From an uncultured Oscillospiraceae bacterium (GTDB lineage: Bacteria > Bacillota > Clostridia > Oscillospirales > Acutalibacteraceae): 64,000 bases of DNA. The notes under the pieces are model-generated. The model was given only the letters and a program-made list of their open reading frames with translations. It made no database searches and had not been told where the DNA came from. The number at the start of each line of letters is the position of its first letter. The first letter of the stretch is position 1. Below are positions 42,778 through 51,802 of this stretch, in pieces. The stretch spans positions 16,943 to 80,942 of the forward strand of contig UQGM01000006.1 in the NCBI GenBank assembly GCA_900540535.1. The letters run 5' to 3'. The translations under genes were made by a program, and so were the position numbers.

Positions 42778-43923
42778 TTGTCCGATAAGCGAGATTATTA
42801 TGAGGTCCTCGGTGTTTCCAAGGGAGCCTCAGACGATGAAATTAAAAAAGCCTACCGTCAAATGGCGAAAAAATACCACCCTGACCTGAATCCCGGAGAT
42901 AAAGAAGCCGAGGCAAAGTTCAAAGAGGCAAACGAAGCCTATGAAGTGCTTTCCGATAAGGATAAGCGTCAGCGCTATGACCAGTTCGGTCATGCAGGTG
43001 TTGACCCCAATTACGGCGCAGGCGGTGCCGGCGGAGCTGGCGGTTTCGATTTTGACATAGGCGATATATTCAGCAGCTTCTTCGGCGGCGGTTTCGGGGG
43101 AGGCAGACAGCAGAACCCCAACGCACCCCAGAGAGGCGGCGACATAAACGCAAACGTAACCCTTTCTTTTGAAGAGGCAGCAAAGGGCTGTTCAAAGGTT
43201 ATTGAGGTTTCAAGAATAGAGGTCTGCCCCGACTGTTCGGGAAGCGGAGCCGAAAAGGGCAGCTCACCTCAGACCTGTCCTCAGTGTAACGGCCGTGGTC
43301 AGGTTACAACCCAGCAGCGTACACCTTTCGGTGTGTTCTCCTCTTCACGTCCGTGCCCCAAGTGCGGCGGTAAGGGAACTGTTATAAATAATCCCTGTCA
43401 TAAGTGCCATGGCGTCGGCAGAGTACAGAAGCCCTATAAGGTCAATGTAAATATTCCCGCAGGTATCGATGACAGACAGATAGTAACTCTCAGAGGCGAG
43501 GGCAACAGAGGCATAAACGGCGGCCCCGCAGGCGATCTGAGAATAGGCATAAACGTAAGACCTCACCCGTTCTTTGAGCGTGACGGATATGACGTTATCT
43601 GCAATGTAACTCTTTCCTTTGCACAGGTTGCATTGGGCGCAGAAATCAAAGTTCCCACCCTTGACGGACAGGTTAAATACACCGTCAATGCAGGAACTCA
43701 GCCGGGAGATGTTTTCCGTCTTAAAGGCAAGGGTATCCAGTATATCAACGGCAGAGGCAGAGGCGATCAGCTTGTGCATATTACCGTTGAAGTTCCGAAA
43801 CATCTTACTGAGGAGCAAAAGGAGCTGCTTCGTAAATTTGATTCAAATGCAGCTGCAACAGAAGCTCACGGCAAGGATAAAAAAGGAATTTTTGATAAGC
43901 TTAAAGACGGCTTCAAAGGCTAA
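42778..43923 (+). CDS. dnaJ: Chaperone protein DnaJ (Hsp40)
   Basis: A 381-residue class I J protein. The J domain contains the HPD motif (KKYHPDLNPGD), followed by a Gly/Phe-rich linker and four zinc repeats of the form CxxCxGxG (CPDCSGSG, CPQCNGRG, CPKCGGKG, CHKCHGVG). The C-terminal substrate-binding domains are complete. Translation starts at TTG 42778, 7 nt behind AAAGGAG; no ATG or GTG fits. The gene ends the heat-shock operon. Confidence 0.97.
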   Translation: MSDKRDYYEVLGVSKGASDDEIKKAYRQMAKKYHPDLNPGDKEAEAKFKEANEAYEVLSDKDKRQRYDQFGHAGVDPNYGAGGAGGAGGFDFDIGDIFSSFFGGGFGGGRQQNPNAPQRGGDINANVTLSFEEAAKGCSKVIEVSRIEVCPDCSGSGAEKGSSPQTCPQCNGRGQVTTQQRTPFGVFSSSRPCPKCGGKGTVINNPCHKCHGVGRVQKPYKVNVNIPAGIDDRQIVTLRGEGNRGINGGPAGDLRIGINVRPHPFFERDGYDVICNVTLSFAQVALGAEIKVPTLDGQVKYTVNAGTQPGDVFRLKGKGIQYINGRGRGDQLVHITVEVPKHLTEEQKELLRKFDSNAAATEAHGKDKKGIFDKLKDGFKG

Positions 43924-43942
43924 AATTCAATAGAGAATACAG

Positions 43943-43971
43943 AAACACAGTCTTTCGGGACTGTGTTTTTC
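43943..43971 (+). terminator. Terminator of the heat-shock operon
   Basis: AAACACAGTC and GACTGTGTTT pair around TTTCGG, followed by TTTC-rich sequence. Confidence 0.88.
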
Positions 43972-44031
43972 TTTATTTCGTCTTAAGGATGTGGTAAAAT
44001 GACCATAGCTTGAGTTAAAGGAGGTCACGAT

Positions 44032-44703
44032 ATGGCACGGCTTTTGGTAGTTGAGGACGATAGCAGTATAGGGGAAAATTTATGCCTTTTTCTTAAAAAT
44101 GAGGGGTTTGACGTGGACTTTGCCCCTGACTGTACTAAAGCTCTTCGAAAAATAGAAACTCAGAAATATGACCTTATCCTTGCCGATATTTCACTTCCCG
44201 ACGGCAGCGGATATTCTGTCTGTTCTGCTGCTAAGAAGCTCAGTTCAGCGGCTGTGATATTTTTAACTGCATGGGATGACGAATATTCTGTTGTAACGGG
44301 TCTCGACATGGGTGCGGACGACTATATTTCAAAGCCGTTCAGACCCCGTGAGCTTGTTTCGAGAATAAAAAGCGTTTTGAGAAGAAGCGGTAATGAAAAT
44401 AAATTTATAGAATATGAGGGTGTAAGGCTTGATTCAGCCAAGGCAAACGTCGTAAAAAACGGAGAAGAAATTTTTCTCTCAGCTCTCGAGTATAAGCTGC
44501 TTCTTGTGTTATTTTCAAATATGGGAGTGGTTTTGACCCGTGAGAAATTAATGGATGAAATTTGGAGCCTTTCCGGAGAATACGTCACCGATAACACCCT
44601 TACTGTTTATATAAAACGCCTTCGTGAAAAAATAGAGGATGACCCGCAGAATCCTAAAGTTATAAAGACAGTGCGAGGACTTGGGTATAAGGCAGGTGAC
44701 TGA
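44032..44703 (+). CDS. OmpR-family response regulator
   Basis: A 223-residue regulator. The receiver domain has acidic pocket D9/D10, phosphoacceptor D52 (LADISLPDGSG), T in FLTAWDD and K in YISKPF. The C-terminal winged helix (about 130-223) ends TVRGLGYKAGD. AAAGGAGG precedes the ATG. It is followed after 2 nt by its histidine kinase and then by an ABC exporter whose promoter carries direct repeats, the probable binding site of this regulator. Confidence 0.95.
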   Translation: MARLLVVEDDSSIGENLCLFLKNEGFDVDFAPDCTKALRKIETQKYDLILADISLPDGSGYSVCSAAKKLSSAAVIFLTAWDDEYSVVTGLDMGADDYISKPFRPRELVSRIKSVLRRSGNENKFIEYEGVRLDSAKANVVKNGEEIFLSALEYKLLLVLFSNMGVVLTREKLMDEIWSLSGEYVTDNTLTVYIKRLREKIEDDPQNPKVIKTVRGLGYKAGD

Positions 44704-44705
44704 AA

Positions 44706-45710
44706 ATGAAAATTCTCAGAGATGCGAGAGTCAGAAAAGCCTTTATTTTATGTTTGTGCCTTACTCTGATTGGTGGAGCATTAGGATTTATCGGCGGACT
44801 GGTGTCCGCTGTTATTTCTCTTTGCACCGCTCTGATTATAAGCGGCGTATATTTTACACTGACAGTAAGACGTATAAAAGAAATTGAAAGACTCAGCGAA
44901 AAAATAGACGGTATACTTTTCCATAATGAAAAAATGGAAATGGATGAATACTGTGAGGGAGAGCTTTCTGTTTTAGCTTCGGAAATATATAAAATGACAG
45001 TAAGACTCAGGGAACAGGCGGATGCCCTCAAAAAGGATAAGGAAGATTTATCTGAGCTTATTGCAGATATATCCCACCAGCTTAAAACGCCCCTTACTTC
45101 TATGGGGCTTATAGCTTCTCTTGCCTCTTCCGATAATACGAGTCCGGAAAAGCGCAAGGAGTTTCTAAACAGTCAGACACTGCTTATTGAGCGTATGCAG
45201 TGGCTTATTTCATCGCTTTTAAAGCTTTCCGCCATAGATGCCGGAACAGTTGAGTTTTCAAAGGAAAAAATCTCCGCAAGGGAGCTTATAAATAAATCCT
45301 GCGAACCATTCTTAATTTCAATGGATATAAAGGGGCAGTCCCTTGAGGTAGTGTGCTCTGATGAAACCCTCCATGCCGATTTAAAATGGACGGCGGAAGC
45401 TGTGGGAAATGTAATTAAAAACTGTACGGAGCATACTCCCGACGGCGGAAAAGTGACTGTTAAAGTGACTGAAAACCCTCTTTACACTGAGATTTCCGTT
45501 TCCGATACAGGCAGCGGAATTTCACAGAAAGATTTACCTCATATTTTCGAGAGATTTTATAAAGGAGAAAACGCTTCATCTCAGAGCGCAGGTATAGGTC
45601 TTGCCCTTGCAAGGACAATCACCGTTTCTCAGGACGGAACTCTTACCGCCTCAAACGGAAAAAATGGCGGAGCGGAATTTGTGTTCCGATTTTACCGCAG
45701 TGTTGTATGA
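44706..45710 (+). CDS. Intramembrane-sensing-type histidine kinase
   Basis: A 334-residue kinase with two adjacent membrane helices (about 12-32 and 34-53) and almost no outside loop, as in BceS-like kinases that sense through a partner transporter. The phosphoacceptor is H124 (ADISHQLKTPLTS). ATP-binding motifs are NVIKNCTEH (N box), DTGSGIS (G1) and IFERFYKGE (F box). The neighbouring ABC transporter would be the sensing partner, probably for cell-wall-active peptides (inference from the family). Confidence 0.93.
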   Translation: MKILRDARVRKAFILCLCLTLIGGALGFIGGLVSAVISLCTALIISGVYFTLTVRRIKEIERLSEKIDGILFHNEKMEMDEYCEGELSVLASEIYKMTVRLREQADALKKDKEDLSELIADISHQLKTPLTSMGLIASLASSDNTSPEKRKEFLNSQTLLIERMQWLISSLLKLSAIDAGTVEFSKEKISARELINKSCEPFLISMDIKGQSLEVVCSDETLHADLKWTAEAVGNVIKNCTEHTPDGGKVTVKVTENPLYTEISVSDTGSGISQKDLPHIFERFYKGENASSQSAGIGLALARTITVSQDGTLTASNGKNGGAEFVFRFYRSVV

Positions 45711-45720
45711 TTAAGTTTAA

Positions 45721-45785
45721 ATATTCCCTGTTTTTCATATTGCAGATGTTGTCTGTTTTGAAGAAACAGGGATTTTCTTATTTTG
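45721..45785 (+). terminator. Terminator after the two-component genes
   Basis: TCCCTGTTT (about 45726-45734) pairs with AAACAGGGA after a long loop, followed by TTTTCTTATTTTG. The large loop makes it weaker than others in the window. Confidence 0.55.
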
Positions 45786-45803
45786 CAGCCAAAGTGACTA
45801 TTT

Positions 45804-45847
45804 AGTCACTTTAAAGTCACTTTAGTGTCACCTTAAAGATGTATTAT
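45804..45847 (+). promoter_or_regulatory. ABC exporter promoter with three direct repeats at 11-bp spacing
   Basis: AGTCACTTTA (45804-45813), AGTCACTTTA (45815-45824) and TGTCACCTTA (45826-45835) recur every 11 bp. The -10 is TATTAT (45842-45847). The -35 position lies within the second repeat and reads ACTTTA, far from consensus, so activation by the adjacent OmpR-type regulator is likely. An AGTGACTA (45793-45800) precedes them in inverted orientation. Confidence 0.75.
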
Positions 45848-45873
45848 AAGATCATCAAAACAGGAGGTGTATT

Positions 45874-46557
45874 ATGGAAATTTTAAAAGTAGAAAATCTG
45901 TGTAAAGTTTATGGTAAGGGCGAAAACGAAGTTAGAGCCCTTGATGATGTATCTTTCAGTGTTTCAAAGGGAGAGTTTGTGGCTATAATCGGTCCCTCAG
46001 GTTCAGGTAAATCAACTCTTCTTCATATTATCGGCGGAGTTGATAAACCTACATCTGGAAAGGTGTATATGGACGGCTGCGATGTGTACAGTCAGAACGA
46101 CGAGCAGCTTGCAGTGTTCCGCCGCAGACAGGTTGGACTCATCTATCAGTTTTATAACCTTATTCCCGTTTTAAATGTAAGGGAAAATATAACCCTGCCT
46201 GTTCTTATGGACGGCAGAAAGGTGGACGAAAAGCGTCTTCGCGAGCTTATTGATACCCTTGATTTAAAGGGAAGGGAAAAGCATCTTCCCAATGAGCTTT
46301 CGGGAGGACAGCAGCAGAGAGTGTCAATCGGCAGAGCGCTGATGACTGCTCCGGCGGTGGTTCTTGCGGATGAACCGACGGGAAACCTCGATTCAAAAAA
46401 CAGCCGTGAAATAGTGGAGCTTTTAAAGCTCTCCAACAAAAAATACAATCAGACTCTTATTGTAATAACCCACGACGAGAGTATCGCCCTTCAAGCGGAC
46501 AGAATTATCTCCATTGAAGACGGTAGAATCGCAAGGGACGAGGTGATAAGGGCATGA
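45874..46557 (+). CDS. ABC transporter ATP-binding protein (MacB/BceA-like)
   Basis: A 227-residue ATPase with Walker A IGPSGSGKST, Q-loop region VGLIYQFYNLIPVL, signature LSGGQQQRVSIGRA, Walker B VVLADEPTGNLD and the switch His in VITHDES. AGGAGGTG lies upstream of the ATG. Its stop overlaps the permease gene by 4 nt. Together they form a mechanotransmission-type exporter of the FtsX/MacB group. Confidence 0.96.
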   Translation: MEILKVENLCKVYGKGENEVRALDDVSFSVSKGEFVAIIGPSGSGKSTLLHIIGGVDKPTSGKVYMDGCDVYSQNDEQLAVFRRRQVGLIYQFYNLIPVLNVRENITLPVLMDGRKVDEKRLRELIDTLDLKGREKHLPNELSGGQQQRVSIGRALMTAPAVVLADEPTGNLDSKNSREIVELLKLSNKKYNQTLIVITHDESIALQADRIISIEDGRIARDEVIRA

Positions 46558-49157
46558 ACATCTTTTCAAAGCTTACCCTTAAAACCTTAAAGGAGAACCG
46601 GACTAGGACTCTTGTAACTATTGCGGGAATTATTATTTCTGCTGCTATGTTTACGGCTATCACAACCCTCATAGTCAGCTTACAGACTTATATGTATAAT
46701 TCTACCGGTGCCACTGAGGGCTTTTTTCACGGTAAGATTATGTCTATAACCCAGGAAGAGGTAAATGAGTACAAGAAAAACGAACATCTTGAAAGCTATT
46801 TTACCAGCAGAAGCATAGGTTATGCTGAGCTTGAAGGCATAGAAAATGAGGCGAAACCTTATTTATTCCTTTTGGAGCCTGATAATAACTTTCTTAAAAA
46901 CATGTCGGTGAATGTAACAGCCGGACATCTTCCTCAAAATGACAGTGAAATTCTCATACCTGACCATTTAAACTCAAATGGTGGAGTAAAGCTCGAAATA
47001 GGACAGCAGATAAAATTGCAGGTGGGGAAGAGAGTTTCGGAAGGATATTATTTTTGGCAGGATACCCCTTATCACCTGTATGAGGACGGAGACGAGGCCG
47101 AATATATAGAAAAGAATTTTACCAAAACCTATACTGTCTGCGGATTCTATGAACGTACAAGCCAAAGCAGTTGGAGCTTTGAGCCTTACAGTGCTCCGGG
47201 ATATACCGCTATTGTAAAGAATCAGAATGTCCAAAATGCTCCTATTGATTTTTATTACAATATGGATACCGGAAGACACGCCATTGATTTTTATTTGCAG
47301 ATGGTTGACAATAAGATGCATGTATATGAAAATACTGATTTGCTGCTGGCTGAAGGAACATATATCAATGAAAATTTCAATACTGTTCTTTATTCTCTTG
47401 CGGCTATTTTGATAGCGATAATAGTTTTTGCATCGGTGGCTCTCATATATAATGCATTTGCAATTTCCGTAAGTTCAAGAACAAAGCAGTTTGGTCTGCT
47501 CTCTTCTATCGGAGCTACAAAAAGGCAGATGAAATCCATGGTTTTCCGTGAAGCGGTGTTTTTGAGTATTATCGGAATTCCCATCGGTATTCTCTGCGGA
47601 CTCGGCGGAATAGGTATTACACTTAATTTGATGGGTGACAAATTCAGCTTTATGGGTATAGGCAATGAAAACGTCAAAATGGCAATAGACTTTTCACCGC
47701 TGTCAGTTATAATTGCCGCTGTTATAGCCTTTGTAACAGTTCTTATTTCCGCATACATTCCCTCAAAGCGCTGTGCAAAAGTTACGGCAATAGAAGCCAT
47801 AAGGCAAAATAAGGATATAAAAACAGAGAAGCACAGAGAAATAAAGACGTCAAAATTTTTCGGCAAGCTTTTTGGATTCAACGGTATGCTGGCTCAGAAG
47901 TATATGGGCAGGGATAAGAAAAAGTACAGAACTGTTACGGCTTCCCTTGCCATGAGCGTTATTCTGATTATTTCTTCGGGAGCCTTTTCTGTCAATCTCA
48001 TTTCTTCGGCAACCGGAATGCTTACTGACGGAAACGCAGATTTACTATACAGCATAAATTCTGACGGAAATCCTGCTACTTATAAAGATATTACTACGGG
48101 ATTTGAAATGGCTAAGGAAACAGCCGAAGAAGCAGTAAAGCTTGGCTATGCAGAAGACTATATTATACGAAGCACTTTGTCTTATTATGGAGAACCCCAG
48201 GGAGGCAAAGCAACAAATTCTTCAGATGCTACTTCAGTAATAATATGCTTTATTAACGATGAGGCTTTTGACAGCTACGCCAGGAAAATCGGAGCAGATC
48301 CCGCTGATTTTAAAGATCCTGAAAATCCCAAAGGTATCCTGTACGCAAAGGCGAAGAAGCAATACGATCAAACTACAAAGAAATATAAAAGCTATGATAT
48401 TTTTGAAGAGACTCCTGATAGTTTCACAGGAACCTACTCTGTTGTAGATGATTTAATAGATCAGGAGGAAAGAAATAAATCACTTACTTGCTATGTAGGT
48501 GCTGAGGCGGATGTCCAGACGGATATTTATTATAATATGGATACAACAGTCCGTGAGATTATTTATCCTATATCTATATATAAAAGCTTTGGACTTGAGA
48601 AGCCGTTTCATTACGGTGTAAGTACACTGTTTATTTCAGAAAAACCGGACACACTGCAAAGTTATCTTCTTTCCAATGGCAGAAGTACAGGTGACGGAAT
48701 GTCTGTAACCAATATATACAGCAATACCAAGAATAGCCGTGACATGTCAACTGTTATAACGGTTTTTGCCTACGGATTTATAACTCTTATTGCCCTTATT
48801 GCAGTTGCAAATATATTCAATACTGTCTCGACGGGAATAATTCTCCGCAGAAAAGAGTTTGCAATGCTCAAATCTGTGGGTATGACCGATAAAGGTGTTG
48901 TAAAGATACTTTCACTGGAAAGCCTCATGAGCGGTATTAAGTCTCTGGTTATAGGACTTCCTGTTTCGGCAGTTGTATGCGTGTTAATTAATCTTGCAAT
49001 TAAGCAGGGAGTTGAGACATCATTCCTGATACCTTGGGCTTCGGTTATCGGCGCAGTAGCGGGAGTCTTCGCAGTAATGTTTATATCTATGCTGTATGCT
49101 GCAAAGAAGCTCAAAAAAGAAAATATTCTCGACTCCATAAGAGACGAAAATATCTGA
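46554..49157 (+). CDS. FtsX-like ABC transporter permease with two extracytoplasmic domains
   Basis: An 867-residue permease. The pattern is helix 1 (about 17-40), a large outside domain (about 45-280), three helices with the FtsX-type segment RTKQFGLLSSIGATKRQM, then helix 5 (about 460-485), a second outside domain (about 490-720) and three more helices with RRKEFAMLKSVGMTDKG. This duplicated 1+3 arrangement differs from BceB, which has ten helices and a single outside domain. With the kinase lacking a sensor loop, I infer that the permease senses the signal. Export or defence against antimicrobial peptides is likely. Confidence 0.92.
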   Translation: MNIFSKLTLKTLKENRTRTLVTIAGIIISAAMFTAITTLIVSLQTYMYNSTGATEGFFHGKIMSITQEEVNEYKKNEHLESYFTSRSIGYAELEGIENEAKPYLFLLEPDNNFLKNMSVNVTAGHLPQNDSEILIPDHLNSNGGVKLEIGQQIKLQVGKRVSEGYYFWQDTPYHLYEDGDEAEYIEKNFTKTYTVCGFYERTSQSSWSFEPYSAPGYTAIVKNQNVQNAPIDFYYNMDTGRHAIDFYLQMVDNKMHVYENTDLLLAEGTYINENFNTVLYSLAAILIAIIVFASVALIYNAFAISVSSRTKQFGLLSSIGATKRQMKSMVFREAVFLSIIGIPIGILCGLGGIGITLNLMGDKFSFMGIGNENVKMAIDFSPLSVIIAAVIAFVTVLISAYIPSKRCAKVTAIEAIRQNKDIKTEKHREIKTSKFFGKLFGFNGMLAQKYMGRDKKKYRTVTASLAMSVILIISSGAFSVNLISSATGMLTDGNADLLYSINSDGNPATYKDITTGFEMAKETAEEAVKLGYAEDYIIRSTLSYYGEPQGGKATNSSDATSVIICFINDEAFDSYARKIGADPADFKDPENPKGILYAKAKKQYDQTTKKYKSYDIFEETPDSFTGTYSVVDDLIDQEERNKSLTCYVGAEADVQTDIYYNMDTTVREIIYPISIYKSFGLEKPFHYGVSTLFISEKPDTLQSYLLSNGRSTGDGMSVTNIYSNTKNSRDMSTVITVFAYGFITLIALIAVANIFNTVSTGIILRRKEFAMLKSVGMTDKGVVKILSLESLMSGIKSLVIGLPVSAVVCVLINLAIKQGVETSFLIPWASVIGAVAGVFAVMFISMLYAAKKLKKENILDSIRDENI

Positions 49158-49168
49158 GTAAATCAATT

Positions 49169-49212
49169 AAAACAGCTCCTTGCTCTTTGAGTAGGGAGCT
49201 GTTTATCTTTTG
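49169..49212 (+). terminator. Terminator of the ABC exporter operon
   Basis: AAACAGCTCC and GGAGCTGTTT pair around a loop that can pair further, followed by ATCTTTTG. Confidence 0.8.
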
Positions 49213-49320
49213 TATTATGTATTCCAAAAAACAAATACAGCAACTATTACAAATTAATTGTATCTCTATTACGCAAAACGCTAAAATTTGTGACCATCAG
49301 CTAGTTTTTTTGAAAAAATA

Positions 49321-49349
49321 TTCAAAATTATTTTTTGTTGTGATAATAT
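49321..49349 (+). promoter_or_regulatory. Promoter of the GH30 gene
   Basis: TTCAAA (49321-49326), 17-bp spacer, TAATAT (49344-49349). Transcription would begin near 49356, about 25 nt before the presumed start codon. Confidence 0.5.
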
Positions 49350-49380
49350 TGGTATATGTATTTTTGAGGGAGGGATTTTT

Positions 49381-50838
49381 ACGAAAAGATTTTCAAAAAT
49401 AATATCAGCAGGACTCGCTTTAGCTCTTACGGCGCTGACACTTTCATCCTGCAAAAGCGATATTCCCGAGAATACCGCAAAGCTGACCATTGACACTTCT
49501 GTAAAGCATCAGACTTTTGAGGGCTTTGGCGCAAGCAGCGCATGGTGGAGCCAGGATGTAGGCGGCTGGACAGAGAAGGACGAAGACGGTGTACCTGTAA
49601 GAGAGGCCATAATGGAGCTTCTGTATAGTCAGGATAACGGTATAGGAATGCAGATTTACCGTTATAATCTGGGAGCGGGTACCGGCACAGGCGAAAAAAG
49701 CGGTACATTCGAAAACTATTGGCGTTCCGGTCAGAGCTTTATCGATGATAACGGAAATATTGACTATACTCTTGATGCAAATGCCCTTTGGTGCCTTAAT
49801 AGAGCCATTGAACTTGGAGTTAAAGATGTTGTATTTTTCTCCAACAGTGCACCTGATACAATGACCTTAAACGGCAAGCCTCATGGCGATGTGTCGAAGA
49901 AGAAGACAACTAACCTTTCACCGGATAACTATCAGGAATTTGCAGATTATGTTCTTGATGCAGTGGAATATTTCCTTTCAAAGGGTGTGCCCATAACTGA
50001 GATTTCACCTATCAATGAACCTCAGTGGAAATGGCAGGGCGGACAGGAAGGCTGTCACTTTGAACCTGATGAAATGGTTGCACTCTATAAGGTTTTCTAT
50101 AACGAAATGGAAAAGCGTGGACTCCTCGATAAAGTAAGCCTTGGCATGTTTGAATCAGGCCAGTGGGGCGGCAGTGACTTTAAAAAGTGGTTCAAAGCCA
50201 TTATGGAGGATGAAACTCTCAGCCAGTACATAACCACAGTACAGTCACATTCATATAACAGCTCCGAAGAGGATAAAGCTAAAACCGCCGAGTGGCTGGA
50301 TAAGAATTATCCTGACCTTAAGAGAAGCTGTACCGAATGGACTGAAATGGAAAATCTCGGCAAGGATATCGGTATGGATTCAGCCCTTGATATGGCGAAT
50401 ATGATCTGCACCGACCTTACAACTCTTGATGCAGTATCATGGAGCTACTGGATTGCCGTTTCCTGCTATGACTGGCGTGACGGACTTATTTATGTTGATA
50501 CCGATTCTCATGAATATACCGTTACAAAGCGACTTTATGAATACGGTAATTTTACAAAGTTTATAAAGCCCGGATATGTAAGAGTGGAATCCACTCTTGA
50601 GGGTGATGATGTAAAAGCCGTTACATTTGAAAACGGCGATGAGCTTGTAACAGTAGTTGTAAACTCCTCTCTTTCCTATAAGGATATGGCAATAAATGCA
50701 GAGGGATACACTGTTTCCGAGCTTCACCTTACAGATGAAACAAATAACCTTAAAAAGCTCAATACAGAAAAATATCTCACTGAGTCAGGAGTCAATCTTC
50801 CTCCGAGAAGCGTTATGACAATAGTTATGAGCAAATAA
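49381..50838 (+). CDS. GH30-family glycosidase lipoprotein with ACG at the start position
   Basis: Read from 49381, the 485-residue product begins TKRFSKIISAGLALALTALT and reaches the lipobox LSSC, a typical lipoprotein signal. The GH30 domain follows, with acid/base E213 (SPINEPQW) and probable nucleophile E319 (SCTEWTEM). The C-terminal beta-sandwich ends RSVMTIVMS. The type resembles beta-1,6-galactanase/glucanase relatives. GGGAGGG lies 6 nt before codon ACG, exactly where ATG is expected, and there is no ATG, GTG or TTG in frame between the signal peptide and far upstream. The first in-frame ATG (49612) would remove the signal and part of the barrel. So either ACG initiates, or a T-to-C change or sequence error has damaged the start. 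Confidence 0.75.
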   Translation, partial: TKRFSKIISAGLALALTALTLSSCKSDIPENTAKLTIDTSVKHQTFEGFGASSAWWSQDVGGWTEKDEDGVPVREAIMELLYSQDNGIGMQIYRYNLGAGTGTGEKSGTFENYWRSGQSFIDDNGNIDYTLDANALWCLNRAIELGVKDVVFFSNSAPDTMTLNGKPHGDVSKKKTTNLSPDNYQEFADYVLDAVEYFLSKGVPITEISPINEPQWKWQGGQEGCHFEPDEMVALYKVFYNEMEKRGLLDKVSLGMFESGQWGGSDFKKWFKAIMEDETLSQYITTVQSHSYNSSEEDKAKTAEWLDKNYPDLKRSCTEWTEMENLGKDIGMDSALDMANMICTDLTTLDAVSWSYWIAVSCYDWRDGLIYVDTDSHEYTVTKRLYEYGNFTKFIKPGYVRVESTLEGDDVKAVTFENGDELVTVVVNSSLSYKDMAINAEGYTVSELHLTDETNNLKKLNTEKYLTESGVNLPPRSVMTIVMSK

Positions 50839-50853
50839 GTTTTATACAAAATC

Positions 50854-50890
50854 AATCCGCCCTGTGGAAAATCACAGGGCGGATTTTTTA
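50854..50890. terminator. Bidirectional terminator between GH30 and lectin genes
   Basis: AATCCGCCCTGTG and CACAGGGCGGATT pair around GAAAAT and are followed by TTTT. Confidence 0.9.
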
Positions 50891-50905
50891 CGGTATGAAG
50901 TTTTA

Positions 50906-51601
50906 TTATTTCTTTCTTGTTTTAGCTGTGGCTTTGGTGGTCTTGGAAGCTGTTTTTGCGGCGGGAACCTTTACAGCTTCTGTTTTTTTGGTTTCGGCTT
51001 TAGGGGCAGCCTTTACAGGCTCTTCCTTCTTATCGGCAGCTTTAGGAGCTTCCTTTTTTGATGTCTCCGCTTTTTTTGTCTGAGCTTTGGCAGCTTCAGT
51101 TTTTGCAGCTGCGGGCTTTTTAGGCTCAGTTTTTACAGCCGCTTTTCTTGAAACGGGAACAGCTGCAATTTTCCACATCTGATTGTCGCCGTTCAGGTCG
51201 TCCCATATCTGAAGAGGAGTTCCGTCCTCGTCGGAAATGTCCACAACGTCTATGCATTTTCCTGACGCTGCACTTTTCAGTTTATAAATTCCTGCTTTGA
51301 CCTTTTCAGCGTTCCAAAGCTGATTGTCCTCACCGGTCTTTTCCCACATATGGATTCTTGCGCCGTTTACGGTTCCTGCAAGAACAACGTCGGCAACCTT
51401 ACCGCTCAGGACTGAAACAAGTATGTAAGAGTCTTTTTCTTTCACAATTTTCCATTTCTGGCTGTCATCTTTTCTTGCGGATGCGATAAACAGTTCTCCC
51501 TCTTCATCTGCGGTCAAAAATTTTCCGCTGAGAACATTTGAAATTTTATAGAGTTTCTCTTCATTAAACAAGGTTTTCTCGCTTTTTACACTTTTCGGCA
51601 T
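50906..51601 (-). CDS. Ricin-B-type lectin domain with Lys/Ala-rich H1-like tail
   Basis: A 231-residue protein without signal peptide. Residues 14-146 form a beta-trefoil with three QxW motifs (QKW 48-50, QLW 94-96, QMW 141-143). Residues 151-231 are almost only Lys, Ala, Pro, Thr and Glu in short repeats such as KKPAAAKTEAAKA, ending TAKTRKK, like histone H1 or bacterial H1-like proteins. The combination suggests a cytoplasmic protein with a carbohydrate- or ligand-binding head and a nucleic-acid-binding tail. I know no function for it. GGAGAA precedes the ATG, and a near-consensus promoter serves this gene alone. Confidence 0.8.
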   Translation of the reverse strand: MPKSVKSEKTLFNEEKLYKISNVLSGKFLTADEEGELFIASARKDDSQKWKIVKEKDSYILVSVLSGKVADVVLAGTVNGARIHMWEKTGEDNQLWNAEKVKAGIYKLKSAASGKCIDVVDISDEDGTPLQIWDDLNGDNQMWKIAAVPVSRKAAVKTEPKKPAAAKTEAAKAQTKKAETSKKEAPKAADKKEEPVKAAPKAETKKTEAVKVPAAKTASKTTKATAKTRKK

Positions 51602-51645
51602 AATAATTCTCCTTATTTGAACTTATTTTACATACCGCAATACTA

Positions 51646-51674
51646 AGTATATCACAAAACCAAAAAAATGTCAA
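51646..51674 (-). promoter_or_regulatory. Promoter of the lectin gene
   Basis: Minus strand TTGACA (51669-51674), 17-bp spacer, TATACT (51646-51651). Confidence 0.88.
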
Positions 51675-51802
51675 CTTGCACAAATGAAACCGACAAAATT
51701 CTACAAAATGCACATTTGTTATGTTTGTATATTTGTTTAATAAAGTGCTGCCTCTATGGTAAAACATTCCTATATATGTTAAAATAAATAAAATATCCAT
51801 AT

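Noticed and set aside
45793..45835. CRISPR-like repeat
   Set aside because: The repeats are only 10 bp with 1-bp gaps; this is a regulator array.
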